A DNA stretch of 64,000 nt from positions 152,002 through 216,001 of the forward strand of contig NZ_JBFEGN010000002.1 of NCBI RefSeq assembly GCF_047228825.1, written 5' to 3'. The position numbers and the translations under genes are program-made. The DNA comes from Siminovitchia sp047228825 (lineage in GTDB: Bacteria; Bacillota; Bacilli; Bacillales; Bacillaceae_C). Shown here in pieces: positions 16,146-25,075 of this stretch. Numbering within the stretch: position 1 is the stretch's first letter; every line of letters begins with the position of its first letter. Under the pieces are notes generated by a model. The model had not been told where the DNA came from and made no database searches. It saw nothing but the letters and a program-made list of their open reading frames with translations.

Positions 16146-18167
16146 ATGAAATTTACATATTTTGAACTGTTTGCTGGTAGTGGTGTTGGTGGTATGGCAC
16201 TGGATAGATATGGTGGAGAATGCATTGGCTACTCTGAAATTGATCCATATGCCATTAAGAATTATAACGCAAATTTTCCAGGGAGAACAAACTTCGGAAG
16301 TATTACTGAGATTAATGAAAAGGAGCTTCCTGACTTTGATTTAGTTATCGGTGGAAGCCCTTGTTTTGAAGCAGGAACATTAGTCATGACAGACAAAGGT
16401 TATAAAAAGATAGAAGATATTAAAAAAGGAGACCGTGTACTCACACATTCAAACACATTTCAAAGAGTGGTTATACCTATGATGAAGTACACTGAAGAAA
16501 TCTACGAGGTGAAAACCTTTGGCACTCATGGATTTAAGGTTACAGAGGAGCATCCTTTTTATACTAGGGAAAGATACACAGAATGGAACAATACTAATCG
16601 TACATATGAACGAAAATTTCATGAACCAAAATGGATTAACACTAATGAATTAAATGAAAATCATTATATAGGAGTTGCAATAAATAATAAATCTGAAATA
16701 CCAAATTGGAGTGGAGTTGTATACGAACAGAATCAATTCACAAATAAACTTCGTAACAACTTAGACTTATCAAATGAAAAGTTTTGGTGGTTTGTAGGCA
16801 GGTTCATAGGAGACGGGTGGCTGTCCTTGCATAAAAGAAAGAATAGACAAAATTCATTTATATATAAAACAGTATTATGTTGTGCAAAAAGTGAGATTGA
16901 TGAAGTAAAGCCTATATTAGATGATTTATTTAATTATACATTAGTAGAAGAAAGAACAGTATATAAATTTCAAATTACAAACCTGGAGCTTTTTAAGTAT
17001 CTAGAGCAGTTTGGAAAAGGAGCCAAAAATAAAAAGTTAACATCCGATGTTTTTAACTTGCCTATTGATTTACTTAAATCTTTTTTGGATGGCTATATTA
17101 GCGCTGATGGCAGCAAGAAAGAAAAACACATTTCAGCTACAACTGTAAGTAAAGAACTAGCGTATGGAATTCAGGCGTGTGTTAATAAAGCATATAAAAG
17201 ACCTTGTTCGCTGTATGAGTATACACCCCCATCAACAACAGTTATTGAGGGGAGAGTTGTGAATCAAAGCCCCGGATATATAGTGAGATTTAAACAAGAA
17301 ACAAGTAAGCAAGATAAGGCGTTTTATGAGAATGGTTTTATTTGGATTCCATTTAAAGAAAAAAGAAAAATTCCTTATGATGGCTATGTGTACAACATGG
17401 AGGTTGAACATGACAACTCTTATACAGTTTACAATTTAATAGTTCATAATTGTCAAAATATCAGTATAGCCAATAACACAAATGGTGTCACTGGATTAAA
17501 AGGAGAAGAGTCAAAACTGTTTTATGACTATTTGAGAATACTAAACCACAAGAAACCTAAGTGGTTCATTTTCGAGAATGTAAGAAACCTCTTTAGCTCA
17601 AATGGCGGAGAAGATTGGAAAATAGTCAAGCAGTCCTTTGGAGAAAACTACAACATTAAATTTAAATTGATGAACACTGCTGATTATGGACTTCCTCAAA
17701 CACGCCAAAGAATTTATGTCGTAGGACAAAGAAAAGATTTAGGGGAGTTTAATTACACTTTTCCAAAAGAGGAAGGTTTAACAATTACAGTCTTTGATTT
17801 ACTAGAAAATAAGGTTGATGATAAATACTATTTATCAGAAAAAATGTACAACTATGCAATGGGAACTGGCACTAAGAGCTTTAAACATAAGCCGAAGACT
17901 GATTTAGAGATTGCATGTCCTCTGCTTGCAACCATGCACAAAATGCACAGAGCAGGAATCAGTAATTATTATCACACTGACTATAGACCCCAAAATAAAA
18001 CAAATCTTAGAAAACTAACTCCGAGAGAGTGTGCAAGATTGCAAGGTTTGCCTGATACATATGAATTTGTTGTAAGTAACACACAAGCCTATAGGCTCAT
18101 GGGGAATGCAATGAGTCTGAATGTTGTTGAAAAAATTGTTAAACAGCTCTTCAAGAGCAACTTATAA
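16146..18167 (+). CDS. DNA (cytosine-5) methyltransferase interrupted by an intein
   Basis: 673-aa precursor. N-extein residues 1-72: motif I FAGSGVGG and the motif IV lead-in VIGGSP. An intein (residues 73-435) begins at the motif IV Cys. The C-extein starts CQNIS and carries ENVRN (motif VI), QTRQRIYVVG (VIII) and GNAMSLNV (X). Splicing joins GGSP to CQN and restores the catalytic PCQ loop, giving a 310-aa enzyme. Role by family: methylation of phage DNA against host restriction. It sits at the head of a run of methyltransferases. ATG 16146 has AAGGGAGAA upstream. Confidence 0.93.
   Translation: MKFTYFELFAGSGVGGMALDRYGGECIGYSEIDPYAIKNYNANFPGRTNFGSITEINEKELPDFDLVIGGSPCFEAGTLVMTDKGYKKIEDIKKGDRVLTHSNTFQRVVIPMMKYTEEIYEVKTFGTHGFKVTEEHPFYTRERYTEWNNTNRTYERKFHEPKWINTNELNENHYIGVAINNKSEIPNWSGVVYEQNQFTNKLRNNLDLSNEKFWWFVGRFIGDGWLSLHKRKNRQNSFIYKTVLCCAKSEIDEVKPILDDLFNYTLVEERTVYKFQITNLELFKYLEQFGKGAKNKKLTSDVFNLPIDLLKSFLDGYISADGSKKEKHISATTVSKELAYGIQACVNKAYKRPCSLYEYTPPSTTVIEGRVVNQSPGYIVRFKQETSKQDKAFYENGFIWIPFKEKRKIPYDGYVYNMEVEHDNSYTVYNLIVHNCQNISIANNTNGVTGLKGEESKLFYDYLRILNHKKPKWFIFENVRNLFSSNGGEDWKIVKQSFGENYNIKFKLMNTADYGLPQTRQRIYVVGQRKDLGEFNYTFPKEEGLTITVFDLLENKVDDKYYLSEKMYNYAMGTGTKSFKHKPKTDLEIACPLLATMHKMHRAGISNYYHTDYRPQNKTNLRKLTPRECARLQGLPDTYEFVVSNTQAYRLMGNAMSLNVVEKIVKQLFKSNL
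16362..17450 (+). mobile_element. intein with LAGLIDADG homing endonuclease (363 aa)
   Basis: Block A CFEAGTLVMT with Cys1 at residue 73; Hint-fold block B TEEHPFYT; C-terminal blocks YDGYVYNMEVEHDNSYTV and VHN followed by +1 Cys. Between them are two LAGLIDADG motifs, FVGRFIGDGWL (about residues 216-226) and SFLDGYISADG (about 313-323). All splice residues (Cys1, TxxH-like His, His-Asn, Cys+1) are present, so it should be active. Location in an invariant active-site codon is typical of homing elements. Confidence 0.93.
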
Positions 18168-18173
18168 TTATAT
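18156..18173 (+). promoter_or_regulatory. AGCAACTTATAATTATAT box
   Basis: Variant of the AGTAACTTA box, preceded by a GCTCTTCAAGAGC palindrome at the end of the previous gene. Candidate regulatory site. Confidence 0.3.
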
Positions 18174-18188
18174 TTGAGGGTGATTAAT

Positions 18189-19391
18189 ATAGAAAAACTA
18201 AGAGTGCTCTCCCTGTTTAGCGGGATTGGATCATTTGAGAAGGCCCTGACTAACCTGGGGGCAGATTACAATATAGTTGGTTTTAGCGAGATTGATGAAT
18301 ATGCAATTGAAGCCTATTGCGCCATTCATAAGGGGGTAAAAAGAGAGTTAAATTTAGGAGATATTAGTGCAATTGAAGCGAGCGATATTCCCGATTTTGA
18401 TTTAATGACATACGGATTTCCTTGTCAAGATGTGTCTGCTGCTGGTCTACAAAAAGGATTCTCAGAGGGAAGTGAGACAAGATCAAGTCTGCTATGGGAA
18501 GCAATGAGAGTTGCGAGAGAGAAAATGCCTAAGTATATGATTGCTGAAAATGTAAAGAATCTTGTCAGTAAGAAATTTAAGCCTGACTTTGATAAGTGGT
18601 TAGAAGAATTAGATGGAATGGGTTATAACTCATATTGGAAGGTATTGAACGCCAAGGACTACAAAATCCCTCAGAATAGAGAACGTGTTTTTGTGGTAAG
18701 CGTGAGAAAAGATGTTGACCAAGGATTCGAATTTCCTAAGCCGTTTTCAACCACAGGAAACTTAGCGGATTTTCTTGAAGAGGATGCAACACTACCAATC
18801 TTACATAATATTTATGGTGGGTTTAAAGAATCGAAAGCAAGAGTGTTTAATGAGTATTCTCCTACTATTAGGACATCATCAGGAGGAGGTCACATCCCAT
18901 CTGTAGTCGTTAAAGGATGTAGCTTGAGAACAAGAAGTTACATGGGCCAGCCTCAGAAATTAGAAGTTAGAAAAGATGACTTTAGCAATACAGTTACTAC
19001 AGTGCCTAAAGATTTTATGGTAGCTGTCTTCAATGGCAAAGACCCTGTTGAATTGAGCGAGATAATTGAAAATGCCTCAAAGATTGACATTAAGGGGTTA
19101 AAACTTGCTGTTAAAGCCGATGGAAACTATAGGTTGGTTAAAGATGAGTCAGACTTGATTGAGAATGGGGAATATCTTTTTATCAGAGAAATGACCAATA
19201 AGGAAGCTTTTAGGTTGATGGGTTTCACAGATGAGGACTATGAAATAGCAAGAAAAGCAGTAAACGATAAATTTTATAAAGGCAGAGACAGATCAAAGAC
19301 TAGGCTTTATGGTATGGCTGGTAATTCTATTGTGGTCAATGTATGCGAAGAGCTTTTTAAAAGCTTGCTTGATTTTTATCCACATAAGTAA
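18189..19391 (+). CDS. DNA (cytosine-5) methyltransferase, second copy
   Basis: About 400 aa. Motif I LSLFSGIGSFE, motif IV GFPCQDVS, motif VI AENVKN, motif VIII QNRERVFV and motif X GNSIVVNV are all intact. A target-recognition region lies between about residues 210 and 340. It is not a duplicate of the preceding gene. GAGGGTGA at 18176-18183 positions initiation at ATA 18189; GTG 18180 or TTG 18174 in the same frame lie within or before the binding site. Probable role: self-protection of phage DNA by m5C modification. Confidence 0.9.
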   Translation: MEKLRVLSLFSGIGSFEKALTNLGADYNIVGFSEIDEYAIEAYCAIHKGVKRELNLGDISAIEASDIPDFDLMTYGFPCQDVSAAGLQKGFSEGSETRSSLLWEAMRVAREKMPKYMIAENVKNLVSKKFKPDFDKWLEELDGMGYNSYWKVLNAKDYKIPQNRERVFVVSVRKDVDQGFEFPKPFSTTGNLADFLEEDATLPILHNIYGGFKESKARVFNEYSPTIRTSSGGGHIPSVVVKGCSLRTRSYMGQPQKLEVRKDDFSNTVTTVPKDFMVAVFNGKDPVELSEIIENASKIDIKGLKLAVKADGNYRLVKDESDLIENGEYLFIREMTNKEAFRLMGFTDEDYEIARKAVNDKFYKGRDRSKTRLYGMAGNSIVVNVCEELFKSLLDFYPHK

Positions 19392-19402
19392 CTTAGAATT
19401 AT
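19387..19402 (+). promoter_or_regulatory. AGTAACTTA box before TnpB copy 2
   Basis: AGTAACTTAGAATTAT, directly after the methyltransferase stop and 20 bp before the TnpB start. Same family of boxes as at 16115. Confidence 0.3.
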
Positions 19403-19422
19403 TGAATTATAACAGAGAGGAG

Positions 19423-20631
19423 GTGAGAGCTATTCAAATTCTTAGATCGGAAATTCATATTATCAACAAAAAACACAGGTTATTCAACTACTGTGATGAA
19501 GTGTGTCTTCACTCAAAGAATTTATACAACCATGCTAACTATCTTATGCGAAAATTATTTATAAGTGAAGGCAGAGCACTTAGTGCGTTTGATTTAAACA
19601 AAATCCTAAAGGATGAAGAAGTTTTTAAGGCATTACCAGCAAAAACATCGCAGCAAATTATTATAGCACTTGGGCGCAATTGGAAATCATTCTTTATTTC
19701 TATAAAAGACTGGTCTAAAAATAAGAGTAAATATACTGGAAAGCCGAGACTGCCTAGGTATAAAAAGAAAGATGGACGGAATATTGTGTTCTATGACTAC
19801 CAACAAGGAACTTTAAAAGATGGGAAATATAAGTTTCCTAAAACAGATTACTTTATAGAAACAAGTGTTACAAAAGATATGTTTAGACAAGTTCAAATCA
19901 TTCCTTATGGATCATGTTATAAAATTGCTGTGGTGTATAGAAAAGAATTAGAAATAAAGAAAAATATAAACAGCAGTTATCTTTCGATTGATTTAGGAAT
20001 AGACAATCTTGCTACGTTGACTAATAACATAGGAAAGCAATCTATTGTTATAAACGGCAGGATATTAAAATCCATTAATCAATACTATAACAAGAAATTG
20101 GCAAAATTGAGATCATATGTAGGTAGAAGAACCAGCAATAGAATAAAGAAGTTAAACATAAAACGGAACAATATTGTTGAGACTCAATTTCATAAGATTA
20201 GCAGACATATTATCAATTATTGCCTGAAGAATGATATTGACAACATTGCAATTGGAAGGAATAAAGATTGGCAAAGAAACAGCAAAATGAGCAGAAAGAC
20301 CAATCAAAAATTTGTCCAAATACCATTCGAAAAACTGATAGATCAATTGAAATACAAGGGAGAAGAATGTGGCATTAAAGTGATAGTCATTGAGGAGCAA
20401 TATACAAGCGCAGCAAGCTTTATAGATAATGATTTTCTCCCATTTAAATTTGGTAATTATGAATTCAGTGGAAGGCGAGTTAAAAGAGGATTATATAAAA
20501 GTAAAAACGGAACATTGATCAACGCTGATGTAAATGGAAGTTACAACATTCTCAGAAAATGTAATCCTGAATTTTCGTATGACAGGATAGAGGGTGTATC
20601 ATTGCACCCAGTTAGGATAAATATTGCCTAG
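19423..20631 (+). CDS. TnpB family RNA-guided nuclease, copy 2
   Basis: 402 aa from GTG 19423, which gives nearly the same N-terminus and length as copy 1; ATT 19432 is an alternative with better spacing from GAGGAGG. RuvC residues intact: Asp about 190 (IDLGIDNLATL), Glu about 324 (IEEQYTSAAS), Asp about 369 (NADVNGSYNI). The zinc ribbon is missing exactly as in copy 1, so the loss predates the duplication. No TnpA. It follows the methyltransferase by 31 bp, in an apparently shared transcript. Confidence 0.9.
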   Translation: MRAIQILRSEIHIINKKHRLFNYCDEVCLHSKNLYNHANYLMRKLFISEGRALSAFDLNKILKDEEVFKALPAKTSQQIIIALGRNWKSFFISIKDWSKNKSKYTGKPRLPRYKKKDGRNIVFYDYQQGTLKDGKYKFPKTDYFIETSVTKDMFRQVQIIPYGSCYKIAVVYRKELEIKKNINSSYLSIDLGIDNLATLTNNIGKQSIVINGRILKSINQYYNKKLAKLRSYVGRRTSNRIKKLNIKRNNIVETQFHKISRHIINYCLKNDIDNIAIGRNKDWQRNSKMSRKTNQKFVQIPFEKLIDQLKYKGEECGIKVIVIEEQYTSAASFIDNDFLPFKFGNYEFSGRRVKRGLYKSKNGTLINADVNGSYNILRKCNPEFSYDRIEGVSLHPVRINIA

Positions 20632-20652
20632 TAAAGATTTTAAATCACAATG
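20585..20652 (+). ncRNA. candidate reRNA 3' scaffold of TnpB copy 2
   Basis: Counterpart of 9706-9773. Contains the GGGTG...CACCC hairpin and ends AATCACAATG, after which the two loci diverge. A guide would start near 20653. Confidence 0.4.
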
Positions 20653-20668
20653 CAAGATAAGTTTTATC
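20649..20668. repeat. intergenic dyad, degenerate left arm (AATGCAA-N6-TTTTATC)
   Basis: Dyad abutting the TnpB 3' end, as at 9770. Located 55 bp before ATG 20723. Confidence 0.45.
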
Positions 20669-20722
20669 GCAATACCGAAATTAAAAAACGAAAAGAATAT
20701 ATGAAATAAAGGAGGTGACTCC

Positions 20723-20980
20723 ATGAATTCAATTCCTGGAGTTTATAGATACGAGTCATCTAGAAATAGAGAAACTGGAGAACCAACAGAAAGAGAGTAT
20801 AGACGAAAGGGACACTTACTAACTATCGCTTTACTAAAAATTGATTATTGTATGCTTATTGAATATGTAGATGGTAGTGGTGTATTAAGAACAAGTGCTG
20901 TTGAAAGTATTGATGAGACTGATGATCTTTTAATTGTTACTACACTGAATACTATTTATACATTTGAAAGAGTTGGATAA
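20723..20980 (+). CDS. phage protein, unknown function
   Basis: 85 aa, ATG with AAAGGAGGTGA. The second half is beta-rich (MLIEYVDGSG, LLIVTTLNTIYTFERV), probably a small barrel. Not recognised. Confidence 0.6.
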   Translation: MNSIPGVYRYESSRNRETGEPTEREYRRKGHLLTIALLKIDYCMLIEYVDGSGVLRTSAVESIDETDDLLIVTTLNTIYTFERVG

Positions 20981-20992
20981 AGGAGAGATATC

Positions 20993-21307
20993 ATGAAAGA
21001 GAAAGACTACATCAATCTAATAAATATTATTCTAATGCTCGTGTTGGCCTTTGTAGCGACACCATTTACAATTATGTTTGTTTGGAATGTACTGGTTACA
21101 TATCTAGTTCCAGTTGAATCTATTGGATATGGTGGTGCGTTTGCAGTGATTTTTGTGAGAGCTTTGTTTATGAAAACGGGGAATATGAAAGAGGCTATGA
21201 ATAAAACTCCTAAAGAATCACTTATGGATACCATAACAAGTTTTGTGAAATTAGGAACTTTGGCTTTGGCAACATTGATTGTCGGATACTTTATTGGTGC
21301 ATTATAA
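20993..21307 (+). CDS. membrane protein, about three spans
   Basis: 104 aa. Hydrophobic segments at about residues 10-35 (INIILMLVLAFVATPFTIMFVW), 40-57 and 84-103 (LGTLALATLIVGYFIGAL). ATG with AAGGAGAG upstream. Function unknown; presumably host inner membrane. Confidence 0.65.
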   Translation: MKEKDYINLINIILMLVLAFVATPFTIMFVWNVLVTYLVPVESIGYGGAFAVIFVRALFMKTGNMKEAMNKTPKESLMDTITSFVKLGTLALATLIVGYFIGAL

Positions 21308-21329
21308 AAATCAACAAGGATGTGATCAC

Positions 21330-21914
21330 ATGAAAGGCAATTTCTTTGAAGGATTTAAAGAGTATTTGTTGAGTCGTCACAAAGATAATATAAAAACATT
21401 TATACCCTATTATGAGACCTTAAAGCAAATAGAAGTTTCATTGAAAGAGTTGATTGATGACACTGAAAAGTATCATTGGGATATTGATTATGACGCAGAT
21501 AAAACTGGTGGGTACACTAACGGAATTTTTACAGTCAACTTATATAATGAAGACCCCTCTAATGATTACGGATGGCAATCAATACTTGATCATGAATATA
21601 AGATTGATTTACTTACGGATGAAAGATATTGGGGATATTGCGTTTGTACTCCTGAAATGAAAGGTTATGATCCTGTACATAGATGCTGTGGCGATGGATG
21701 TGATTGGATTGCTCCAAGTATTTATGTGACTAAAATAAGAAAGGTTGCCTCTCATTCATTTGATGGAGTTGAGCGTGATATGTGGAAACTAGAAAGAGAA
21801 TGGATTAAAGAGGGCATAGATCATGACGAAGAATTAAAGAAAAGAAGATTGCAAGAAATTGAAGAAGAACTTGAGCGCTTGAAAAATGAGAAATTAAGAC
21901 TTTTAAATACTTAA
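21330..21914 (+). CDS. phage protein with Cys-rich centre and C-terminal helix
   Basis: 194 aa from ATG 21330 (CAAGGATGTG upstream). The central segment WGYCVCTPEMKGYDPVHR and CCGDGCDW is Cys-rich and may bind metal. The C-terminal 50 residues are a charged coiled coil (EELERLKNEKLRLL). Not recognised. Confidence 0.65.
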   Translation: MKGNFFEGFKEYLLSRHKDNIKTFIPYYETLKQIEVSLKELIDDTEKYHWDIDYDADKTGGYTNGIFTVNLYNEDPSNDYGWQSILDHEYKIDLLTDERYWGYCVCTPEMKGYDPVHRCCGDGCDWIAPSIYVTKIRKVASHSFDGVERDMWKLEREWIKEGIDHDEELKKRRLQEIEEELERLKNEKLRLLNT

Positions 21915-21933
21915 ATAAAATCACCGTTTTATC
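21914..21933. repeat. intergenic dyad (AATAAAA-N6-TTTTATC)
   Basis: Overlaps the stop codon. Located 78 bp before TTG 22011. Confidence 0.7.
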
Positions 21934-22010
21934 GTAAAAACGGCTTTGAAAAACAGAGTAAACAAGAGTAAAACAGAGAAAACGAGAGATTGATTTTAGG
22001 AGTGATGAAG

Positions 22011-22151
22011 TTGTATAAAGATAACGTTAAATGTTGTAATTGCAACTTTGATGGACTGGTAAGTGTTGGAGAAGAAAAGTGTCCTGAATGCAAATCCGTT
22101 GGAGTATTGGCATGGAAAGAGGGGCAAGATCAAGAGGTGTTAGATTGCTAA
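22011..22151 (+). CDS. small zinc-ribbon protein
   Basis: 46 aa from TTG 22011 (AGGAGTG six bases upstream; ATG 22005 abuts the site). CCNC and CPEC, 20 residues apart, form a complete C4 zinc ribbon. Its stop overlaps the start of the next methyltransferase by 7 bp, so the two are translationally coupled. Confidence 0.65.
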   Translation: MYKDNVKCCNCNFDGLVSVGEEKCPECKSVGVLAWKEGQDQEVLDC

Positions 22152-22924
22152 CAAACAAGATATACAATGTAGACTGCATAGAGGGCATGAAGGAACTGTA
22201 TGAAGAGCATGGTGAGTGTATTGATTTATGTGTAACCGATCCTCCATACGGTATTGACTATCAGAGTAATGGAAGTTTAAAAAAGAAAAGTAAATTAGTA
22301 AATGATGATATACCTAATTATAAGACATTCGGAGGACTAGTTTATAAGCTGCTAAAGCCTAATTCACACGCCTACTTCTTTACACGGTTTGATGTATATC
22401 CTGAGCACCATAAACAGCTTACAGAAGTTGGTTTTAATATTAAAAATTTGATTGTGGCAGAGAAAATGCAAGCAGGAGGACTAGGTGATCTAAAGGGTTC
22501 GTTTGCTAACAATATAGAAATGGTAATTTTCGCACATAAGGGAAGACGAATTTTTAATAAAACTAAATTAATTAAAAATGAAAAACCTGCTGGTAAAAGA
22601 CTAAATAGATATGCCAATCCAACAAATGAATACAAAACTAGGTTTCCAGTATTGTGGAAGGTTTCAGATGGATATCCGCCAGCAGTTTTAAATAGCTCAC
22701 AAAATAAAGGAAACCCACATCCAACCCCAAAAAACCCTAAGTTCTTAGAATGGCTACTACAGCTTTCTAGTGATGTAGGGGATGTAGTTATTGATCCTTT
22801 TATTGGTGGAGGTAGTTTGGCAGAAGCATGTGTCAATACAGGACGAAACTACATAGGGTATGAGCTAGATGAAAGCTTCTACAATTATGCTAATGAGCGT
22901 ATTAGCAACTTATTAGTAAATTAA
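22145..22924 (+). CDS. DNA amino-methyltransferase (DPPY class)
   Basis: 259 aa from TTG 22145, with AAGAGGTG upstream. Motif IV VTDPPYGIDY near residue 31 and motif I DPFIGGGS near residue 218: the IV-before-I order of beta-type N6A/N4C methyltransferases. TNKIYNVDCIEGM is the usual N-terminus. Specificity cannot be read from the sequence. No restriction endonuclease is adjacent, so it is an orphan enzyme. Confidence 0.88.
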   Translation: MLTNKIYNVDCIEGMKELYEEHGECIDLCVTDPPYGIDYQSNGSLKKKSKLVNDDIPNYKTFGGLVYKLLKPNSHAYFFTRFDVYPEHHKQLTEVGFNIKNLIVAEKMQAGGLGDLKGSFANNIEMVIFAHKGRRIFNKTKLIKNEKPAGKRLNRYANPTNEYKTRFPVLWKVSDGYPPAVLNSSQNKGNPHPTPKNPKFLEWLLQLSSDVGDVVIDPFIGGGSLAEACVNTGRNYIGYELDESFYNYANERISNLLVN

Positions 22925-22933
22925 ATACATATT

Positions 22934-22953
22934 AATAAATTTTAGATTTTATC
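22934..22953. repeat. intergenic dyad (AATAAAT-N6-TTTTATC)
   Basis: Located 38 bp before TTG 22991. Confidence 0.65.
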
Positions 22954-22990
22954 GCAACAAAAGTAAAATAAAACAATATGAGGTGATTAA

Positions 22991-23818
22991 TTGCCAGCGT
23001 TACAACCAGCAATTAAATGGAGTGGAAGTAAGAGAAGTCAAGCCAAAAACATTGTGTCTCTCATGCCAAAGAAAATTGATACATATTATGAGCCATTCGT
23101 AGGTGGAGCTAGTGTATTGTTCCGCCTACTACATAGTGATATTAAGGTAAATAAATACATATGCAGCGACATTAATGGTGATCTAATTGCGTTGTGGAAT
23201 GAGATTAAAAGCAACCCAGATAGTTTGCTAGAGACTTATGAGAGACTATGGAATGAACTTAATGCAGATGATGATGTTGAAAGAAGAAAAGAGTATTTTT
23301 ACACAATTAGAGCAAGATTTAACAAAGAAAAGAATCCTCACGACTTTCTGTTCTTGTCTAGAACCTGCACAAATGGATTGATCAGATATAACTCTAAAGG
23401 AGAATTTAATACTTCATTACACTTTAGCAGAAAAGGAATTGTACCTAACACATTAAAGAAAATCATCTTTGACTGGTCTACTAAGTTAAATGAGAATAAC
23501 GTGCAATTTATTCAACAAAGCTATGAAGAGATTGAATCTAAAGAAGGTGATTTTATTTATCTCGACCCTCCATATGCAAACACAAAAGGAATGTATTATG
23601 GTCAGTTGGATTATGATAATTTTTTTGAGTGGCTAGGAAAACAAAACGCTGATTATTTATTAAGCTTTGACGGCAAAAGAGACGAGATTGATAATACATA
23701 CGAAGTACCAAAGGAACTATACAGCAAGCACATATACTTGCATAGTGGAAGAAGTAGCTTTAAAGATTTAAAGAATCAAGTAGTACAACAGGTTCAAGAA
23801 AGCTTATATATAAAATAA
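22991..23818 (+). CDS. Dam-type D12 class N6-adenine methyltransferase
   Basis: 275 aa from TTG 22991, with GAGGTGA upstream. Motifs in alpha-class order: KWSGSKR, then YEPFVGGAS (motif I) and YLDPPYANT (motif IV, about residue 191). Typical of GATC-type and related adenine methylases. Its target could be GATC but is not shown. Second of the amino-methyltransferases in the island. Confidence 0.9.
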   Translation: MPALQPAIKWSGSKRSQAKNIVSLMPKKIDTYYEPFVGGASVLFRLLHSDIKVNKYICSDINGDLIALWNEIKSNPDSLLETYERLWNELNADDDVERRKEYFYTIRARFNKEKNPHDFLFLSRTCTNGLIRYNSKGEFNTSLHFSRKGIVPNTLKKIIFDWSTKLNENNVQFIQQSYEEIESKEGDFIYLDPPYANTKGMYYGQLDYDNFFEWLGKQNADYLLSFDGKRDEIDNTYEVPKELYSKHIYLHSGRSSFKDLKNQVVQQVQESLYIK

Positions 23819-23837
23819 ATTAATACGAGGTGACATA

Positions 23838-24566
23838 TTGGTTAAGTTAAATCAAATTTATAATGAAGATTGTTTAGAGACTATGAAGAGGCTGCCTACA
23901 GGAAGCGTGGATCTGATACTTGCTGACCCTCCGTATTTTGGAATTGTAAAAGATAGTTGGGATAACCAATGGAGTACAGAAATTCATTATCTAGAATGGT
24001 TTGAAGAGAGAATCAAAGAATTTAAAAGAATTTTAAAACCAGATGGTTCAATCTATTGTTGGGGGTGTTTTGGAGAAAATAATTTAGTTTTTGCAAAATT
24101 AGCACTGATATTTGATAAATATTTTGAATTTAAAAACTGGATAAATTGGAGAAGAGAGTATGGTTTTAGAGGAAAAACAAACTTCTCATATAAAAAAGAA
24201 GAACTGCTGTATTTTGTCAATGATAGAAAAAACTATAAATTTAACCATGAAGACATCAGAGAGCAAGCAACCAGACAAGGGGCAAAAGAAGGAGACACTA
24301 GAATTCCTTCAAATATATGGGAGTTTAAATGGAATAATATGAGCAAAGAAAGAATAAAGGGGTTTCCGTCACAAAAACCATTAGCAAGCTCTAATAGAAT
24401 AATTAGAGCGAGTAGTGACATAAACGATTTAGTTTATGTGCCTTTTGCTGGCTCTGGAACTGATATAGTTTCATGCATAACTAATAACAGGAATTATATT
24501 GCTAGTGAATTAAGCACTGAGTACATAAGAGAAATAATAGAACCTAGAATAAAAGAATTGGTCTAA
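23838..24566 (+). CDS. DNA amino-methyltransferase (DPPY class), second beta-type
   Basis: 242 aa from TTG 23838, with CGAGGTGA upstream. N-terminus NQIYNEDCLETM, motif IV ADPPYFG, C-terminal motif I VPFAGSGTD. The middle region, FRGKTNFSYKKEELLYF, is a probable recognition segment. Same class as 22145 but clearly different in the variable region, so a different target is likely. Confidence 0.88.
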   Translation: MVKLNQIYNEDCLETMKRLPTGSVDLILADPPYFGIVKDSWDNQWSTEIHYLEWFEERIKEFKRILKPDGSIYCWGCFGENNLVFAKLALIFDKYFEFKNWINWRREYGFRGKTNFSYKKEELLYFVNDRKNYKFNHEDIREQATRQGAKEGDTRIPSNIWEFKWNNMSKERIKGFPSQKPLASSNRIIRASSDINDLVYVPFAGSGTDIVSCITNNRNYIASELSTEYIREIIEPRIKELV

Positions 24567-24570
24567 ATAC

Positions 24571-24590
24571 AATAAATTTTCAGTTTTAAT
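24571..24590. repeat. intergenic dyad (AATAAAT-N6-TTTTAAT)
   Basis: Located 24 bp before ATG 24614. Confidence 0.6.
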
Positions 24591-24613
24591 GAGAAGGGGA
24601 GATGGTGTTTTAA

Positions 24614-24835
24614 ATGTTTACTATATGTATTAAGAGTGGCACATGTGGCTATTTCGATCATGATGGTTGTGATATGGAAGTCGCAGAAATCAATAGCAGC
24701 AACATACCAAGAAAAGATGACGTTCTAGTAATTTATGAAAACGGCAAAAGTAAGAGATTGTTAGTTACAGAGGTTGAGTACACTTACACAGAGAGAAAAA
24801 ATGAATGGATAACAGTATATGTAATTTATATTTAA
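24614..24835 (+). CDS. small beta-rich phage protein
   Basis: 73 aa, mostly predicted beta strands (VLVIYENGKSKRLLVTEVEY). Cys at residues 5, 10 and 19. A far GGGGAGATGG site and ATG 24614. Not recognised. Confidence 0.6.
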   Translation: MFTICIKSGTCGYFDHDGCDMEVAEINSSNIPRKDDVLVIYENGKSKRLLVTEVEYTYTERKNEWITVYVIYI

Positions 24836-24855
24836 AATAAAAGCTGAATTTTATT
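24836..24855. repeat. intergenic dyad (AATAAAA-N6-TTTTATT)
   Basis: Perfect copy, overlapping the stop codon and ending 13 bp before GTG 24868. Confidence 0.75.
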
Positions 24856-24867
24856 GAGGTGAGTACA

Positions 24868-25056
24868 GTGAAATATATTGATATACGATTAACTAAATCA
24901 AAAGCAAAAGAAATTATTGACATGTTTGAAGATTGGGATAGCGAGTTTGCGGTGGACGATCCTGATTACAAACAAGGCTACATAAACTCTACAAAAGATT
25001 TTCTATCAATATTGCAGCTGTCTAGATGGGAAATTGAGGCTATTGCTAACCAATAG
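24868..25056 (+). CDS. small phage protein, unknown function
   Basis: 62 aa from GTG 24868; the earlier GTG at 24859 is part of the GAGGTGAG binding site. Acidic, helical. Not recognised. Confidence 0.6.
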   Translation: MKYIDIRLTKSKAKEIIDMFEDWDSEFAVDDPDYKQGYINSTKDFLSILQLSRWEIEAIANQ

Positions 25057-25075
25057 AAATGACAGGAGGAATTAA

